64,000 bases of DNA. Origin: Rathayibacter sp. VKM Ac-2857. GTDB lineage: Bacteria > Actinomycetota > Actinomycetes > Actinomycetales > Microbacteriaceae. Numbering within the stretch: the first letter of the stretch is position 1; each line of letters begins with the position of its first letter. Shown here piece by piece: positions 8,808-18,599 of the stretch. Position numbers and translations under genes: made by a program. The notes beneath the pieces are model-generated. The model was not told the DNA's origin. It was given only the letters and a program-made list of their open reading frames with translations, and did not search any database. The stretch covers positions 1,067,570 through 1,131,569 of the forward strand of contig NZ_JABMLE010000002.1 of the NCBI RefSeq assembly GCF_013205025.1, written 5' to 3'.

Positions 8808-9790
8808 GCGCTGCGAACGTGCAAAGCCTGCTGCTGCACGCGAAAGCGGATCCGCCGTGCCTCGCCGACGACGTCTCCATCCACCTCGACCGGTACCGGC
8901 ACAGAACTGCGGATGTCGATCTCCCGGCCGTGCACGTGCGGCATGCGTCGACTACCGCGCTGGTCGTGGGCGGCGACGCTCCAGAGGGTAGACAGCCAGT
9001 CCAACGGGGTTCGCTGCAGAAGGACGACAGCGTCGAGCCGGCCGTCGTCGCAGGCCGCCTCCGGCAGCAACGACAGTCCCATCGTCAACGATCCATGATT
9101 ACCGACGACGATGCCGTGTGACTGCGCAGCGTGACGAGTGACTCCATCGACCGACACCGTCGTTTCGACCATCGGGTCTCGGCTGGCGAGTGCACCTGAG
9201 AGGACGTACGCGGCGGAGCCTAGCCTCCGCTTGAGCGCCGATGACGCACCCGCCATCGTCGCCGCATCGAAGCCCGCGCCACCCATCACGAGGAAGGCGT
9301 AATCCTCGAGCAATCGCCCGTCACCGTGACGGTCGATCCGCGCCCAGCCGACGTCCATCGCCTGGTCCGTACCGTGCACGGCGATGTGCACTGCCACGTC
9401 GACCTCGTTCCGCGGGATCCCGAGATTGCGGGCTAGAAGGTTGCCGGTCCCGATCGGAAGGAGCGCGAGGGCGACGCCCGTTCCCGCGAGCTCCTGACCG
9501 ACCGTGCGGATCGTGCCGTCCCCGCCGGCCACGAGGACGAGATCAGCGCCACGTCGAATAGCTTCATGAGCCTGCGCGGCTCCCGTCGAATCCGCCGAGG
9601 TGGGCAGCCAGAACGGGGCGACCAGGCCGCGGGCGATGAAGGCACGATCGACGGCGGCGCGGAACCGACCGAGGGATCCCCCGTCGAACTTGGCCGCATT
9701 CACGATCACAGCTGCTACAGCGACCGGCGGGCGGGGGGCCAAGGGCAGCGTGGTCCGCAGAGAGCCGCTGACGAGAGCGCTGGTGGTCAT
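8804..9790 (-). CDS. diacylglycerol kinase-family lipid kinase
   Basis: ATP-dependent lipid kinase of 328 residues from the chosen start. The catalytic-domain signature VAGGDGTIRTV has GGDGT at residues 89-93 and is followed by LPIGTGNLLARNLGIP, the second glycine-rich nucleotide-binding element of the DAGK/YegS/sphingosine kinase group. The C-terminal beta domain (VEVDGDVVGEA) is typical. The ATG at 9790 was chosen because GAGG lies just upstream; an earlier in-frame ATG at 9949 would run through the terminator hairpin at 9895-9941. The likely role is membrane lipid recycling or glycolipid synthesis; the exact lipid is unknown. Confidence 0.88.
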   Translation of the reverse strand: MTTSALVSGSLRTTLPLAPRPPVAVAAVIVNAAKFDGGSLGRFRAAVDRAFIARGLVAPFWLPTSADSTGAAQAHEAIRRGADLVLVAGGDGTIRTVGQELAGTGVALALLPIGTGNLLARNLGIPRNEVDVAVHIAVHGTDQAMDVGWARIDRHGDGRLLEDYAFLVMGGAGFDAATMAGASSALKRRLGSAAYVLSGALASRDPMVETTVSVDGVTRHAAQSHGIVVGNHGSLTMGLSLLPEAACDDGRLDAVVLLQRTPLDWLSTLWSVAAHDQRGSRRMPHVHGREIDIRSSVPVPVEVDGDVVGEARRIRFRVQQQALHVRSA

Positions 9791-9894
9791 GACCTCAGCC
9801 TCGCGGGACCCGTCTCTTCGGACGTCGTACGTTGAGCGCGGCCCGTCTACTGCAGATGAAGCAGGCTCCGGAAGCCGCCACTCGGCATCCGGAG

Positions 9895-9941
9895 GCGTGA
9901 AGAGGGGGTCAGCACCACCGGTGCCGACCCCCTCTTCACGC
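9895..9941 (-). terminator. strong hairpin between MMPL gene and lipid-kinase gene
   Basis: A 16-bp perfect stem (GCGTGAAGAGGGGGTC at 9895-9910 against 9926-9941) contains an inner GCACC/GGTGC stem. It starts 5 bp beyond the stop of the minus-strand MMPL gene and before the lipid-kinase start. It probably terminates MMPL transcription. The U-tract is poor, as is common at this GC content. Confidence 0.75.
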
Positions 9942-9945
9942 CTGG

Positions 9946-12145
9946 TCACGCGTTCTCGAGCTCACGCTCCTTGACACCCTGGTGGGGCTGCTCCGCGAGC
10001 GAATGGCCCTCGGTGTCGATCCTGGGGACGATGCGGTCGAGCCACTTCGGCATCCACCAGGCGGACTTCCCGAGCAGGCTCAGCAGGGCCGGCATCAGGA
10101 CGAGGCGCACGATGAATGCGTCGGCCATCACGCCGACCATGAGCCCGAAGGCGATGGACGCGCCGATCGCGAACTCGCCGGTCGCGAAGCCGCCGAAGAC
10201 GACCGTCATGATCGCCGCGGCTGCAACGAGGACCGGGCCCGAGCGAGCGAAGCCCTCACGGATCGCGTCCTTCGGCGCCATCCCCTTGTCGTGCATCTCC
10301 TTGATCCGCGAGACGAGGAACACCTGGTAGTCCATCGCCAGGCCGAAGAGGACACCGACCAGCAGTAGCGGCAACAGGCTCAGCATCGGGTCACCCTGCG
10401 GAGCGGCGATCAGCGGATCGAGCCAGCCCCACTGGAAGACGGCCGTGCTCGCGCCGAACGATGCGCCCACCGAGAGCAGGTAGCCGAGGGTGGCGATCAG
10501 AGGGATGAGGAGAGAGCGGAACATCACGATCAGCAGCAGCAGAGAGATCGCGACGATGACGATGGTGTATTTCACCAGCGCGCTCATCAGTGCCGCATCC
10601 TGATCGATTCCGATCGCCGTCTCCCCCGTGACTTCGAGGTGTACGCCGGGAAGCGTGTCCGCGTCCTCGCGCAGCGTGTGCACGATGTCCTTGGTCTCCT
10701 GATCGATGGGGCTGCCCTCGGGGATCACGACGAGACGGGCCATCGTGCCGTCCGCAGAGATCTCGGCGGGTGCGACCTGCGTCACACCCTCGAGCTGCGC
10801 GATCCGGGCCTGGACGCTGTCGGTGTGAGAGGCGACGTCCGGGCCCTCGGCGAGGACGATGAGGGGACTCTGGATGCCGCCGAACTCGTCGACGATCAGG
10901 TTGTAGGCGGTGCGCTCCGTCGATTCCGGGTCGGCGCCGCCGGGAATGTTGAAGGCGGTCTTCATGCTGAACATCGGCAGGGAAACGATCACCAGGATGA
11001 CGATGCCGGCGAGAGCGGAGATGACGGGGCGGTTGACGACGACGCTTCCCCAGCCGCGCATGATGCCGCGCTTCTGCGTTCCGCCTTCGACAGCGAAGTG
11101 CCCGGCGAGGACCTCGGCGCGCTGCTTCTTCGACAGCGCGCGCAGCCCGAGCGTCTTCAGCAGAGCGGGGAGGAGCGTCAGCGACATCAGGACCGCGACC
11201 AGTACTGCAGCCGCCGCGGCGATGCCCATCTCGGTGACGAAGCTCAGATTCGCGACGAGCAGCGCAACGAGGGCGACGATGACGGTGAGTCCGGCGAACA
11301 CGACCGCGGTACCGGCGGTAGGTCGCCCGAGCGACGGCGTCCTCGACGCTCTTGCCGGACCTCACCTCGATCCTGAATCTCGAGAGGATGAACAAGGTGT
11401 AATCGATGCCGACGGCCAGACCCAGCATCGAGGCGAGGATGATCGCGTTCTCACCGAGGGGGAAGAGAGAGCCGTAGGCGAGAACCCCGACGATGCCCAC
11501 GCCTACGCCGAATACCGCGATCAGGAGATTGAAGCCCGCTGCGAGGAGCGAGCCGAAGGTGAGGATCAGCACGAGGAACGCGATGATCACGCCGACGGCT
11601 TCACCGACCCCGGGAGCGGGGGCCCCGATCGGCACCAGGTTGCCGCCCAACTCCACCCCGAGATCGGCAGGGGCGTTCGCTCGCAGATCGAGAGCCGCGG
11701 CGTAGTCCGCTTCCTGGTCTGCGTCCGAGAGCTCGCCGTAGCTGAGCGTCGCGACGGCGACGCTCGCGTCCTGGGAGATGGTCGGGCGGACAGGATCGAA
11801 CGGATCGGTGACCGAGTCGACTCCGGGCAGAGCGCTCGCGTCGGCGAGCACCGTGGCGATCTGCGCCGACACTGCGGGATCGGTGACCGGCCCGTCCGGC
11901 TGGAACACGAGCTGCAGGGTCGCCGCTGACCCATCGGGCGTGCTCGGGAACTCCTGATCCATGCGCTCGAGCGCTTGGGACGCGGCGGAGTTCGGGACGG
12001 AGACCTCGGCGGCCTTCACCCCTCCGATGTTGGTTCCGATGATCAGAGTGGTGATCAAGCCGGCGAAGACGACGAGCCAGGCGCCGCTCACCACCAATCG
12101 ATGGCGGGCGCTGTACCGCCCGAGGCGGGCGAGAAATGTGGACAC
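9946..12145 (-). pseudogene. MMPL-family RND-type transporter, split by a frameshift
   Basis: Two overlapping reading frames together make one MMPL-type exporter of about 730 residues. The first frame, from the ATG at 12145, gives the N-terminal helix, the first extracytoplasmic domain and helices 2-4 up to GKSVEDAVARAT. The second frame resumes at FAGLTVIVALVALLV and covers helices 5-12, the second ectodomain and DYQVFLVSRIKEMHD. The break is at about 11320/11321: between ARAT and VVFAGL the reading shifts as if two bases were missing (or one inserted), where the family has A-T-A-G-T-A-V-V. Such transporters export lipids or drugs. It is divergent from a two-component system that may control it. 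This could be a real mutation or a sequencing error. Confidence 0.8.
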
Positions 12146-12284
12146 GGTGACTCCTCGGGGAAGGGGGAAGATCGAACACTCCGAGAGTCGCCTCCCGCCG
12201 ATCGGGGGGAATCATCTGCGCGGATCGCTAGCCCTACTGCGGCGGCAGTACAAGCCAAGGAGGACTGCCGAGAAGAATGGACGC

Positions 12285-13508
12285 ATGATCTCCTCCGTCG
12301 CGCCGCCCATCACCGCGGCCGAGCTGTCCCTCGGCGCGGGAGTCTGGTCGCGGCGTGTCCGCTTCCTCGATCTCGGCTGCCTGGTCGTCTCTCTCCTCGC
12401 TGCCGCGACCGAGACGTACCTGCTGCTCCAGGACGGAGGTGCGCTCGGCGACTGTGTCGGACTCGCCTTGATCCTCATCGGGATCGGCCTCATCCGCATC
12501 CGCCTCCGAATCGGGCCTCATTCCCCCGCAACGCACTTGTGGCTGGGAACGGCGCTTGTCGCTCTCGGGCCGCTCTCGGCGACAGCGTTGGGGGGCGATC
12601 CGCTCGTCTCGTGGACGATCGTCGTGTTCACGGCCTTCTCGATCACTCTCCGCGGGCTGCCCGGCGCGCTCGTCGGCGGGATCCTCGGGGCGGCCGCCTA
12701 CCTCGCGGTCATCGGATCCGACGGGCTCGGCGCCGTCGACCCGACCGCTTTCATCGCACTGACATGTACTTTCACTGCCGCCGCTACGGGGAGCGCCCTG
12801 CGCAGCTACGTCCGCTACCGGACCGAGTTCGCCGAGCGCACCCGGCAGACGCTCGCCAGCAGGGACGCCGAGACGCACCAACGCGTCGCAGAGGAGCGCC
12901 TGCGCATCGCTCGCGACCTGCACGACATCGTCGGGCACGAGATCGCGGTGCTCAACATCCATCTGAGCGTCGCCCAGGTGAACCTCCCCATCGACGCTGT
13001 CCGGGCGAGAACGTCGTTGGAATCGGCGAGAACAAGCGTGCAATCGGTGCTTGGCGAGACCCAGCGGATCCTGCACGTCCTCCGGACGGAGCACGGCGAC
13101 GGGAGCCTCGGCACACCGAACGCTCAATTCGACCGCATTCCCGATCTCCTCGGCGGCTTCCAACGGGCGGGAGCCGACATCGACGCCGACTTGTGCGCTG
13201 TCCCCGCGCAGCTTGACCCCGAAGTGAGCACCGCGGCGTACCGCCTGCTGGAAGAAGCGCTCACGAACTCCCAGAAGCACGGCGAAGGCCCGGTCGAGGT
13301 GGTGACATCCACACGCGGGCCTGACCTTCGGATCACCATCACGAACGCGAAACGCGTGGACGCCGCACCACCGGTCCGTCGCGGGTACGGTCTGGTGGGG
13401 ATGCGGGAGCGCGTCACCTCCGCGGGTGGACGTCTCGTCCTCCGTGATGAAGAAGCCACGTTCGCCGTCGAGGCGACTCTCCGGATCGATGGGAGCGCGC
13501 ACTCATGA
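12285..13508 (+). CDS. NarL-type sensor histidine kinase
   Basis: Membrane sensor kinase of 407 residues. About six hydrophobic segments lie in residues 30-170. A HisKA_3 dimerisation helix carries the phospho-acceptor His213 in RIARDLHDIVGHEI. A HATPase_c domain contains LLEEALTNSQKHG (N box) and GYGLVGMRERV (G box). The ATG at 12285 is the first in-frame start before the membrane region; its ribosome site is weak, since AAGGAGGA lies further up and fits an out-of-frame ATG at 12277. It overlaps the response-regulator gene by ATGA. It is divergent from the MMPL exporter, so envelope or lipid/antibiotic stress is a plausible signal (inference). Confidence 0.88.
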   Translation: MISSVAPPITAAELSLGAGVWSRRVRFLDLGCLVVSLLAAATETYLLLQDGGALGDCVGLALILIGIGLIRIRLRIGPHSPATHLWLGTALVALGPLSATALGGDPLVSWTIVVFTAFSITLRGLPGALVGGILGAAAYLAVIGSDGLGAVDPTAFIALTCTFTAAATGSALRSYVRYRTEFAERTRQTLASRDAETHQRVAEERLRIARDLHDIVGHEIAVLNIHLSVAQVNLPIDAVRARTSLESARTSVQSVLGETQRILHVLRTEHGDGSLGTPNAQFDRIPDLLGGFQRAGADIDADLCAVPAQLDPEVSTAAYRLLEEALTNSQKHGEGPVEVVTSTRGPDLRITITNAKRVDAAPPVRRGYGLVGMRERVTSAGGRLVLRDEEATFAVEATLRIDGSAHS

Positions 13509-14164
13509 TCCGCATCATGATCGTCGATGATCAGGCCATGATCCGCGAAGGATTGCGCGCCGTCCTCGCACCCGCCTCCGGCATCGACGTCGTCTCGGTC
13601 GCCGCCGACGGCCTCGAGGCACTCGCGGTGCTGGAAGACGTCGATGTCGACGTCGTCCTGATGGACATCCGCATGCCCGGCATCGACGGAGTCGAGACGA
13701 CCCGGCGCATGCGGGAGCGGATTCCCGCAGAACGGCTGCGGATCATCGTGCTCACCACCTTCGACACCGATGAGAACGTGCTCGCCGCGCTGCGCGCCGG
13801 AGCGAACGGATTCCTCAGCAAGGGGGTGGGCCCCGATGAGTTAGCGGACGGCATCCGCGAAGTGGCGGCAGGAGGCGGTGCTCTCTCGGCCGCAGCCAGC
13901 GCCGTGCTGATCGGCCAGGTGTCGCAGACACCCGCGCCCACCGTCGATCCCGCGATCCTCGACCGCTTCACCGCCCTCACGCCCCGGGAGCGAGCCGTCG
14001 TCATCGCCATCGCCACGGGCGCCGACAACACTCAGATCGCCGCACAGATGTTCGTGTCACCCTTCACCGTCAAGACGCACGCCAACCGGGCGATGGCCAA
14101 ACTCGGAGCCCGCGATCGCGCCCAGCTCGTCGCCCTGACCTACCGCGCCGGCCTCGCCGGCTGA
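13505..14164 (+). CDS. LuxR/NarL-family response regulator
   Basis: A 219-residue cytoplasmic transcription factor. The receiver domain has acidic residues in IVDDQ, the phospho-acceptor Asp54 in LMDIRMPG and the conserved Lys in FLSKGVG. The C-terminal LuxR HTH covers about residues 155-215 (LTPRERAVVIAIATGADNTQ, then VKTHANRAMAKLGARDR). It is the partner of the coupled upstream histidine kinase. Likely targets are the divergent MMPL gene and possibly the two small ORFs 140 bp downstream. Confidence 0.92.
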   Translation: MIRIMIVDDQAMIREGLRAVLAPASGIDVVSVAADGLEALAVLEDVDVDVVLMDIRMPGIDGVETTRRMRERIPAERLRIIVLTTFDTDENVLAALRAGANGFLSKGVGPDELADGIREVAAGGGALSAAASAVLIGQVSQTPAPTVDPAILDRFTALTPRERAVVIAIATGADNTQIAAQMFVSPFTVKTHANRAMAKLGARDRAQLVALTYRAGLAG

Positions 14165-14304
14165 GACCGAGAGCACCCCTCTCGAGTACGGACTACTGCG
14201 CTGGGACCAGCCGATCAGTCCCGTGGGATGACGACTCGGCGCTCCTTCGCCGGAATCGTGGAACCCATCGCAGCGCACCCGGCGCCGCCCTCGAGGAGGT
14301 CCTC

Positions 14305-14469
14305 ATGTCCGTCGCCACCCACACGGTTCCGCGCTCCCCCGGCTCCGGTGCGCTCGGCGCACTGCTCCACGCGGGCTACGTAGTCTCCGTAATTCTCAGC
14401 AGCGTCCTCACGAGTCTGGGTCTCCTCGCGACGATCGGCCTGCGCCGAGTCTCGGCGGCTCGCTCATGA
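14305..14469 (+). CDS. 54-residue predicted single-pass membrane protein
   Basis: Small ORF with a strong ribosome site (GAGGAGGT) 4 nt before the ATG. The product starts MSVATHTVPRS, has one hydrophobic segment (YVVSVILSSVLTSLGLLATI) and ends in a positive tail (GLRRVSAARS), a topology with the C-terminus inside. No family is recognised. Its TGA overlaps the ATG of a second small ORF. It follows the response regulator by 140 bp on the same strand. The strong ribosome site and the coupling argue for real coding; conservation would settle it. Confidence 0.5.
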   Translation: MSVATHTVPRSPGSGALGALLHAGYVVSVILSSVLTSLGLLATIGLRRVSAARS

Positions 14470-14594
14470 CCGCGAACGACCCCCTGCTGCTCCCGCTCGA
14501 CCCCTCACCGGTGCTGACCTCGATCGCACTCGGCGACAGCATCGACCTCTACCTGGCGATGATCGGCCGCGGAGCGGAGCACCCGCCAGCCTGA
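14466..14594 (+). CDS. 42-residue small ORF coupled to the preceding one
   Basis: ATG overlaps the stop of the 54-residue ORF (ATGA). The product begins MTANDPLLLPLDPSP and ends AEHPPA, with a mildly amphipathic middle (SIALGDSIDLYLAMI). No recognised family. The overlap is the main support; without homologues it could be spurious. Confidence 0.35.
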   Translation: MTANDPLLLPLDPSPVLTSIALGDSIDLYLAMIGRGAEHPPA

Positions 14595-14776
14595 GTCTCC
14601 CTGGGCGAGAGCGGACCGCCGCGAGGCATGTCGACCTGGCGACTACTGCGAACGGACGACACCGGTCGATCCGACCGGACGACGGCCATCGCATCCGGAT
14701 CGACGATTCTCGAAGGACCGGAGCACACCCGCTCCCGTCCCGCCAGACGGCGAGGATCACCAGACAGGAACCCGCC

Positions 14777-15580
14777 ATGTCCCGCTCCGCTCTCCTCCCT
14801 CTCGCCGCCCTCGCCGCCGCTGGCGCGCTCCTGCTCGGAGGATGTGCGGCCACGGCCGAGCCCGCCGCACCGGCCCCCGCAGCGGACCCGCACTGGTCGT
14901 ACGAGGGCGCGTCCGGCCCCCTCGGCTGGGGCGCTCTCGACCCCGGTTTCGCCGGCTGCACGACCGGCACCCGCCAGTCGCCCATCGACCTGCCGACCTC
15001 GACCACAGCGACCGGCGTGCCCATCCAGGTCACGGCCGAGCCTTCGAAGGGCGAACTCGAGGACACCGGCCACACGGTCCAGCTCGGCGACGAAGGCGAC
15101 GCGTCACTCGTCACGTACGACGGCTCGACGTTCGAGCTCGCGCAGATGCACGTGCACACGCCCTCCGAGCACACCATCGACGGAGTCGCCGCTGCCGCCG
15201 AGTTCCACTTCGTCCACCAGAACGACGCCGGCGACAGGCTCGTCATCGGCGTCCTCGCGAAGGAGGGCGCAGCCTCAGCCGCCTACGACTCCTTCGCCAG
15301 CGGCGCCGCCCAGGCGGCCGAGGCCGGGGAGGACGCCGCCCTCGACCTCGACGTGGCCGCCCTGCTCCCCGGGTCTCTCGACCACTTCGCTTACGAGGGC
15401 AGCCTGACCACACCTCCCTGCACCGAGAACGTGCAGTGGATCGTGCTCACCACTCCCGTCGAGCTCTCGGCAGAGCAGCTGGACGACCTCGATTCGGCGC
15501 ACCCCGGCAACACCCGACCGACTCAGCCGCTCGGTGACCGCAGCCTCACGCGCGGATCAGGGACTCTCGAGAACGACTGA
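14777..15580 (+). CDS. alpha-type carbonic anhydrase, lipoprotein
   Basis: Zinc enzyme interconverting CO2 and bicarbonate, anchored outside the membrane. The 267-residue product has a lipoprotein signal ending LLLGGC (Cys23). Zinc ligands are visible as His125 and His127 in QMHVHTPSEH and His144 in AEFHFVH, with the 17-residue spacing of bacterial alpha-carbonic anhydrases. QSPIDL and SLTTPPCTENVQW are further family signatures. It is a single gene, convergent with the SMP-30-like lipoprotein gene 9 bp away. Confidence 0.93.
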   Translation: MSRSALLPLAALAAAGALLLGGCAATAEPAAPAPAADPHWSYEGASGPLGWGALDPGFAGCTTGTRQSPIDLPTSTTATGVPIQVTAEPSKGELEDTGHTVQLGDEGDASLVTYDGSTFELAQMHVHTPSEHTIDGVAAAAEFHFVHQNDAGDRLVIGVLAKEGAASAAYDSFASGAAQAAEAGEDAALDLDVAALLPGSLDHFAYEGSLTTPPCTENVQWIVLTTPVELSAEQLDDLDSAHPGNTRPTQPLGDRSLTRGSGTLEND

Positions 15581-15589
15581 TCCTTCCGC

Positions 15590-16600
15590 TCAGCCTCCGT
15601 TCGACTGCGGAATCCCTTCGGCGAGAGCGTCGAAGCGGTAGACGAAACCGCCGTCGGGGCCGCTGATCGTCGCGTAGGCGTCGGTGGTCCCGGGGGCGAT
15701 CGCGACATTGGTCGCAGAACTGAGACCCGCCGCCTCCTCCGTCGGCACCTCCACTGTCGTCAGGAGAGCGCCTTCGACGTCGTAGATCAGGATCTCCGGA
15801 CGGTTGTGCACTCCGACGTAGAGGTTGCCGTTCGCGTCCACCGCGATCGAGTCGACTTGACCGACGCCCGCCGAGGCGTAGATCGCGGGGTGAGCCGTCG
15901 CGACCTCCGAACCGTCCGGGGACAGCGTGAAACGATCGATGCGGTTGCCGGTGTTCAGCCCCACCCAGAGTGCGTCGTACTCGGGTGAGAAGCCGATGCC
16001 GTTCGGCGAGGGCAGCTCGGAGGCCAGCACGGTCGCCTGCGCTGTCACCGGATCGATGTGGATTACACGACCGCTCGCCTCCCAGTAGGGCGCCGTCGCA
16101 CCTGCCGCATCGGTGACGTATAGAGCGCCGTCGCGACCGAACGCGATGTCGTCGGGCTGCATGGGCGCCCCGTCGATCGGGCCGGCGAAAACTTCGCGGA
16201 CATCGGTGCCATCGGTGGTCATGCTGCGCACCGCGCCGCCGGCGAAGTCCGTCACGTAGAGGCGGCCGTCCGCCGGACCGAACTGCGCGGAGGTCAAAAC
16301 GCTCGTGTCATCGGTATAGACGGTCTCGACGGTCTCGTCCTCGACGTCCACGCGAAGAACCTTGCCCTCCCCCGCCGGCGCCACCACGTCGACGACATAC
16401 AGGCTCCCGTCGGGGCCGAAGGTCGGCCCCTCCAAGAGGGTCATCCCGGTTGCCTCGTGGACGTCTGACACCTGCATGACGCGTTCAGCGATCTGTTCGG
16501 CTGCTATCGGCGCGTCGGTGTTGTCCGGGGTCGCGGCCGCCGTGCATCCCGTGAGTAGCAGCACGGACGGCACCGCCAGGGAAACGAACACGCGCCTCAT
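15590..16600 (-). CDS. SMP-30/gluconolactonase-like beta-propeller lipoprotein
   Basis: A 336-residue exported lipoprotein (signal MRRVFVSLAVPSVLLLTGC, Cys19). The mature part is a six-bladed NHL/SMP-30-like propeller with repeated strands such as GPDGSLYVVD, ADGRLYVTDFAGG, GRDGALYVTD and ANGNLYVGVHN. The family includes lactonases and binding proteins; catalytic metal ligands cannot be assigned safely here. Its start overlaps the stop of the upstream monooxygenase (ATGA), so the two are co-translated. This would fit extracellular lactone hydrolysis following oxygenation, though the two proteins lie on opposite sides of the membrane. Confidence 0.78.
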   Translation of the reverse strand: MRRVFVSLAVPSVLLLTGCTAAATPDNTDAPIAAEQIAERVMQVSDVHEATGMTLLEGPTFGPDGSLYVVDVVAPAGEGKVLRVDVEDETVETVYTDDTSVLTSAQFGPADGRLYVTDFAGGAVRSMTTDGTDVREVFAGPIDGAPMQPDDIAFGRDGALYVTDAAGATAPYWEASGRVIHIDPVTAQATVLASELPSPNGIGFSPEYDALWVGLNTGNRIDRFTLSPDGSEVATAHPAIYASAGVGQVDSIAVDANGNLYVGVHNRPEILIYDVEGALLTTVEVPTEEAAGLSSATNVAIAPGTTDAYATISGPDGGFVYRFDALAEGIPQSNGG

Positions 16601-18426
16601 CGCGATGCTCCGACCGTCGCGCCGACGAGGACGTCCCGCATGCCGTCTTCGCGCCACTCGCGCAGAAGCCGGTGGAACGCGATCGGGCCCGGGCTGTACG
16701 CGGCGCCGGCGATCGAGCGTGTGCCCTCGCCGTTGTAGTAGCCGGGCGTGCACTCGGCCTGGAACGCGCGGGTGTCGCTCGCGGTCTCGCGCACGGTGCG
16801 GACCCACGCCTCCTCCGCCTCGGCGCTGGGCTCGAGGTAGCGGGCGCCGACCTCCCGCCCGCGGGCGATGACGGCGGCGATGTGCTCGGCCTGCTCGAGG
16901 AGGATGTGCGCGAAGTTGACGGAGTTGGCGTTCTGGATGCCGCTGAGGTGGAACAGGTTCGGGAAGCCGTGCGTCGAGAAGCCGTGCAGGGTGCGCGGGC
17001 CGCGGGCCCACGCCTCCAGCAGCGTGCGGCCGTCGCGGCCGACGACGGGCAGGGTGCCGGACATCACGCCGGAGATGCCGACCTCGAAGCCGGTGGCGAA
17101 GATCACGCAGTCGACCTCGTAGGCGGTGTCGCCGACGACGACCTCGGTCTCGGTCATCCGGGTGATGCCGCCGGTGTCGGCGGTGTCGACGAGGCGGACG
17201 TTCGGGCGGTTGAAGGTGGGGAGGTAGGTGTCGCTGAAGCCGGGCCGCTTGCACATGTAGCGGTACCAGGGCTTGAGCGCCGCGGCGGTCGCGGGATCCT
17301 CGACGACGGAGTCGACGCGGGCGCGGAGGCGGTCCATGGTGTCGAGGTCGGCGAGCTCGTCGCGCAGCTCGCGCTCCTCGGCCGGGAGCGAGGTGTCGAC
17401 GGCGCCGGAGAGGATCTGGCGCTGCAGCTCGACGGTCTTCGTCCAGCCGTCCTGCACCAGCGACTCGTCGACGCTCTCGCCGGCGAGCACGGCGAGGAAG
17501 TTCTCCATCCGCTCGCGCTGCCAGCCCGGGCGCAGCGAGGCGACCCACTCCGGGTCGGTGGGCCGGTTGTCGCGGACGTCGACGGTGGAGGGGGTGCGCT
17601 GGAAGACGATTAGCTCCTGGGCGTCCTCGCCGACGTGCGGGATCACCTGGAGGCCGGTCGCCCCGGTGCCGACGACGGCGACGCGCTTGTCGGCGAGGCC
17701 GGTCAGGCCGCCGTCCGGGGTGCCGCCGGTGTAGCCGTAGTCCCAGCGCGAGGTGTGGAAGGTGTGGCCGCGGAAGCTCTCGATACCGGGGATACCGGGG
17801 AGCTTCGGCTGGGTGAGGGTACCGGAGGAGGTCACGACGAAGCGCGCGCGGAAGGCGTCGCCGCGGTCGGTTTCCACGAGCCATTCGTCGGCGTCCTCGT
17901 CCCAGGTCAGCGCGGTCGCGCGGGTCTGGAAGAGCGTGTCCCGGTAGAGGCCGTAGTGCTCGGCGATCGCGACCGCGTGCCGGCGGATCTCCTCCCCCGG
18001 CGCGTAGCGCTCGGACGGGATCGTGCCGACCTCCTCCAGCAGCGGGAGGTAGACGGAGGACTCGATGTCGCAGCGCACGCCCGGGTAGCGGTTCCAGTAC
18101 CAGGTGCCGCCGACGTCGCCCGCCTCGTCCATCAGGCGCAGCGACTCCACCCCCGCCTCGCGCAGCCGCGACGCGGTGAGCAGACCGCCGAAGCCGGCGC
18201 CGATCACGAGCGCCTCGACCCGGTCGGTCACCGGCTCGCGCTCGACGCGCTCCGTGTACGGATCCTTCGCGTAGTAGCCGAACTCCCCCGCGGCACGGCG
18301 GTACTGCGTCGCCGCGTCGGGGCGGGCCCGGCGGTCCCGCTCGGCGCGGTACCTCTCGCGGGCGGCCTCGAGGCGGCGCTCGTCGTCGGGGGCCAGGGCA
18401 TCGGAGGTCAGGATGCTGTCGATCAT
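16597..18426 (-). CDS. Baeyer-Villiger-type flavin monooxygenase
   Basis: FAD- and NADPH-dependent monooxygenase converting ketones to esters or lactones, 609 residues. FAD Rossmann motif GAGFGG is at residues 76-81, the Baeyer-Villiger fingerprint FRGHTFHTSRWD at 218-229, and the NADPH motif VVGTGATG at about 251-258. A conserved CVIFATGFE is near the C-terminal third. The N-terminal extension of about 60 residues is typical of cyclohexanone/phenylacetone monooxygenase relatives. It is divergent from a MarR regulator and coupled to an SMP-30-like lipoprotein. An SDR of cyclohexanol-dehydrogenase type lies nearby, suggesting oxidation of a cyclic alcohol via ketone to lactone (inference). Confidence 0.9.
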   Translation of the reverse strand: MIDSILTSDALAPDDERRLEAARERYRAERDRRARPDAATQYRRAAGEFGYYAKDPYTERVEREPVTDRVEALVIGAGFGGLLTASRLREAGVESLRLMDEAGDVGGTWYWNRYPGVRCDIESSVYLPLLEEVGTIPSERYAPGEEIRRHAVAIAEHYGLYRDTLFQTRATALTWDEDADEWLVETDRGDAFRARFVVTSSGTLTQPKLPGIPGIESFRGHTFHTSRWDYGYTGGTPDGGLTGLADKRVAVVGTGATGLQVIPHVGEDAQELIVFQRTPSTVDVRDNRPTDPEWVASLRPGWQRERMENFLAVLAGESVDESLVQDGWTKTVELQRQILSGAVDTSLPAEERELRDELADLDTMDRLRARVDSVVEDPATAAALKPWYRYMCKRPGFSDTYLPTFNRPNVRLVDTADTGGITRMTETEVVVGDTAYEVDCVIFATGFEVGISGVMSGTLPVVGRDGRTLLEAWARGPRTLHGFSTHGFPNLFHLSGIQNANSVNFAHILLEQAEHIAAVIARGREVGARYLEPSAEAEEAWVRTVRETASDTRAFQAECTPGYYNGEGTRSIAGAAYSPGPIAFHRLLREWREDGMRDVLVGATVGASR

Positions 18427-18599
18427 GCGGGCTCGCTCTCGTCACGCGCATCGGCGCGACGGCGGACCCCGGGACGGGGCGACGGCGGGACTCCCCCGCG
18501 GGCGCCGACACGACTCCGGATCGGATTCTTGCTGTCCGATAAGGTTAGCCCGGCACTAAGTAATTGTCCTGGGTATCCGCCGAGTCCTACGGTGGATTC

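Noticed and set aside
11200..11400. Two separate MMPL genes or programmed frameshifting
   Set aside because: Neither half has its own credible start or stop at the junction, and no slippery heptamer is visible. A simple indel is the better explanation.
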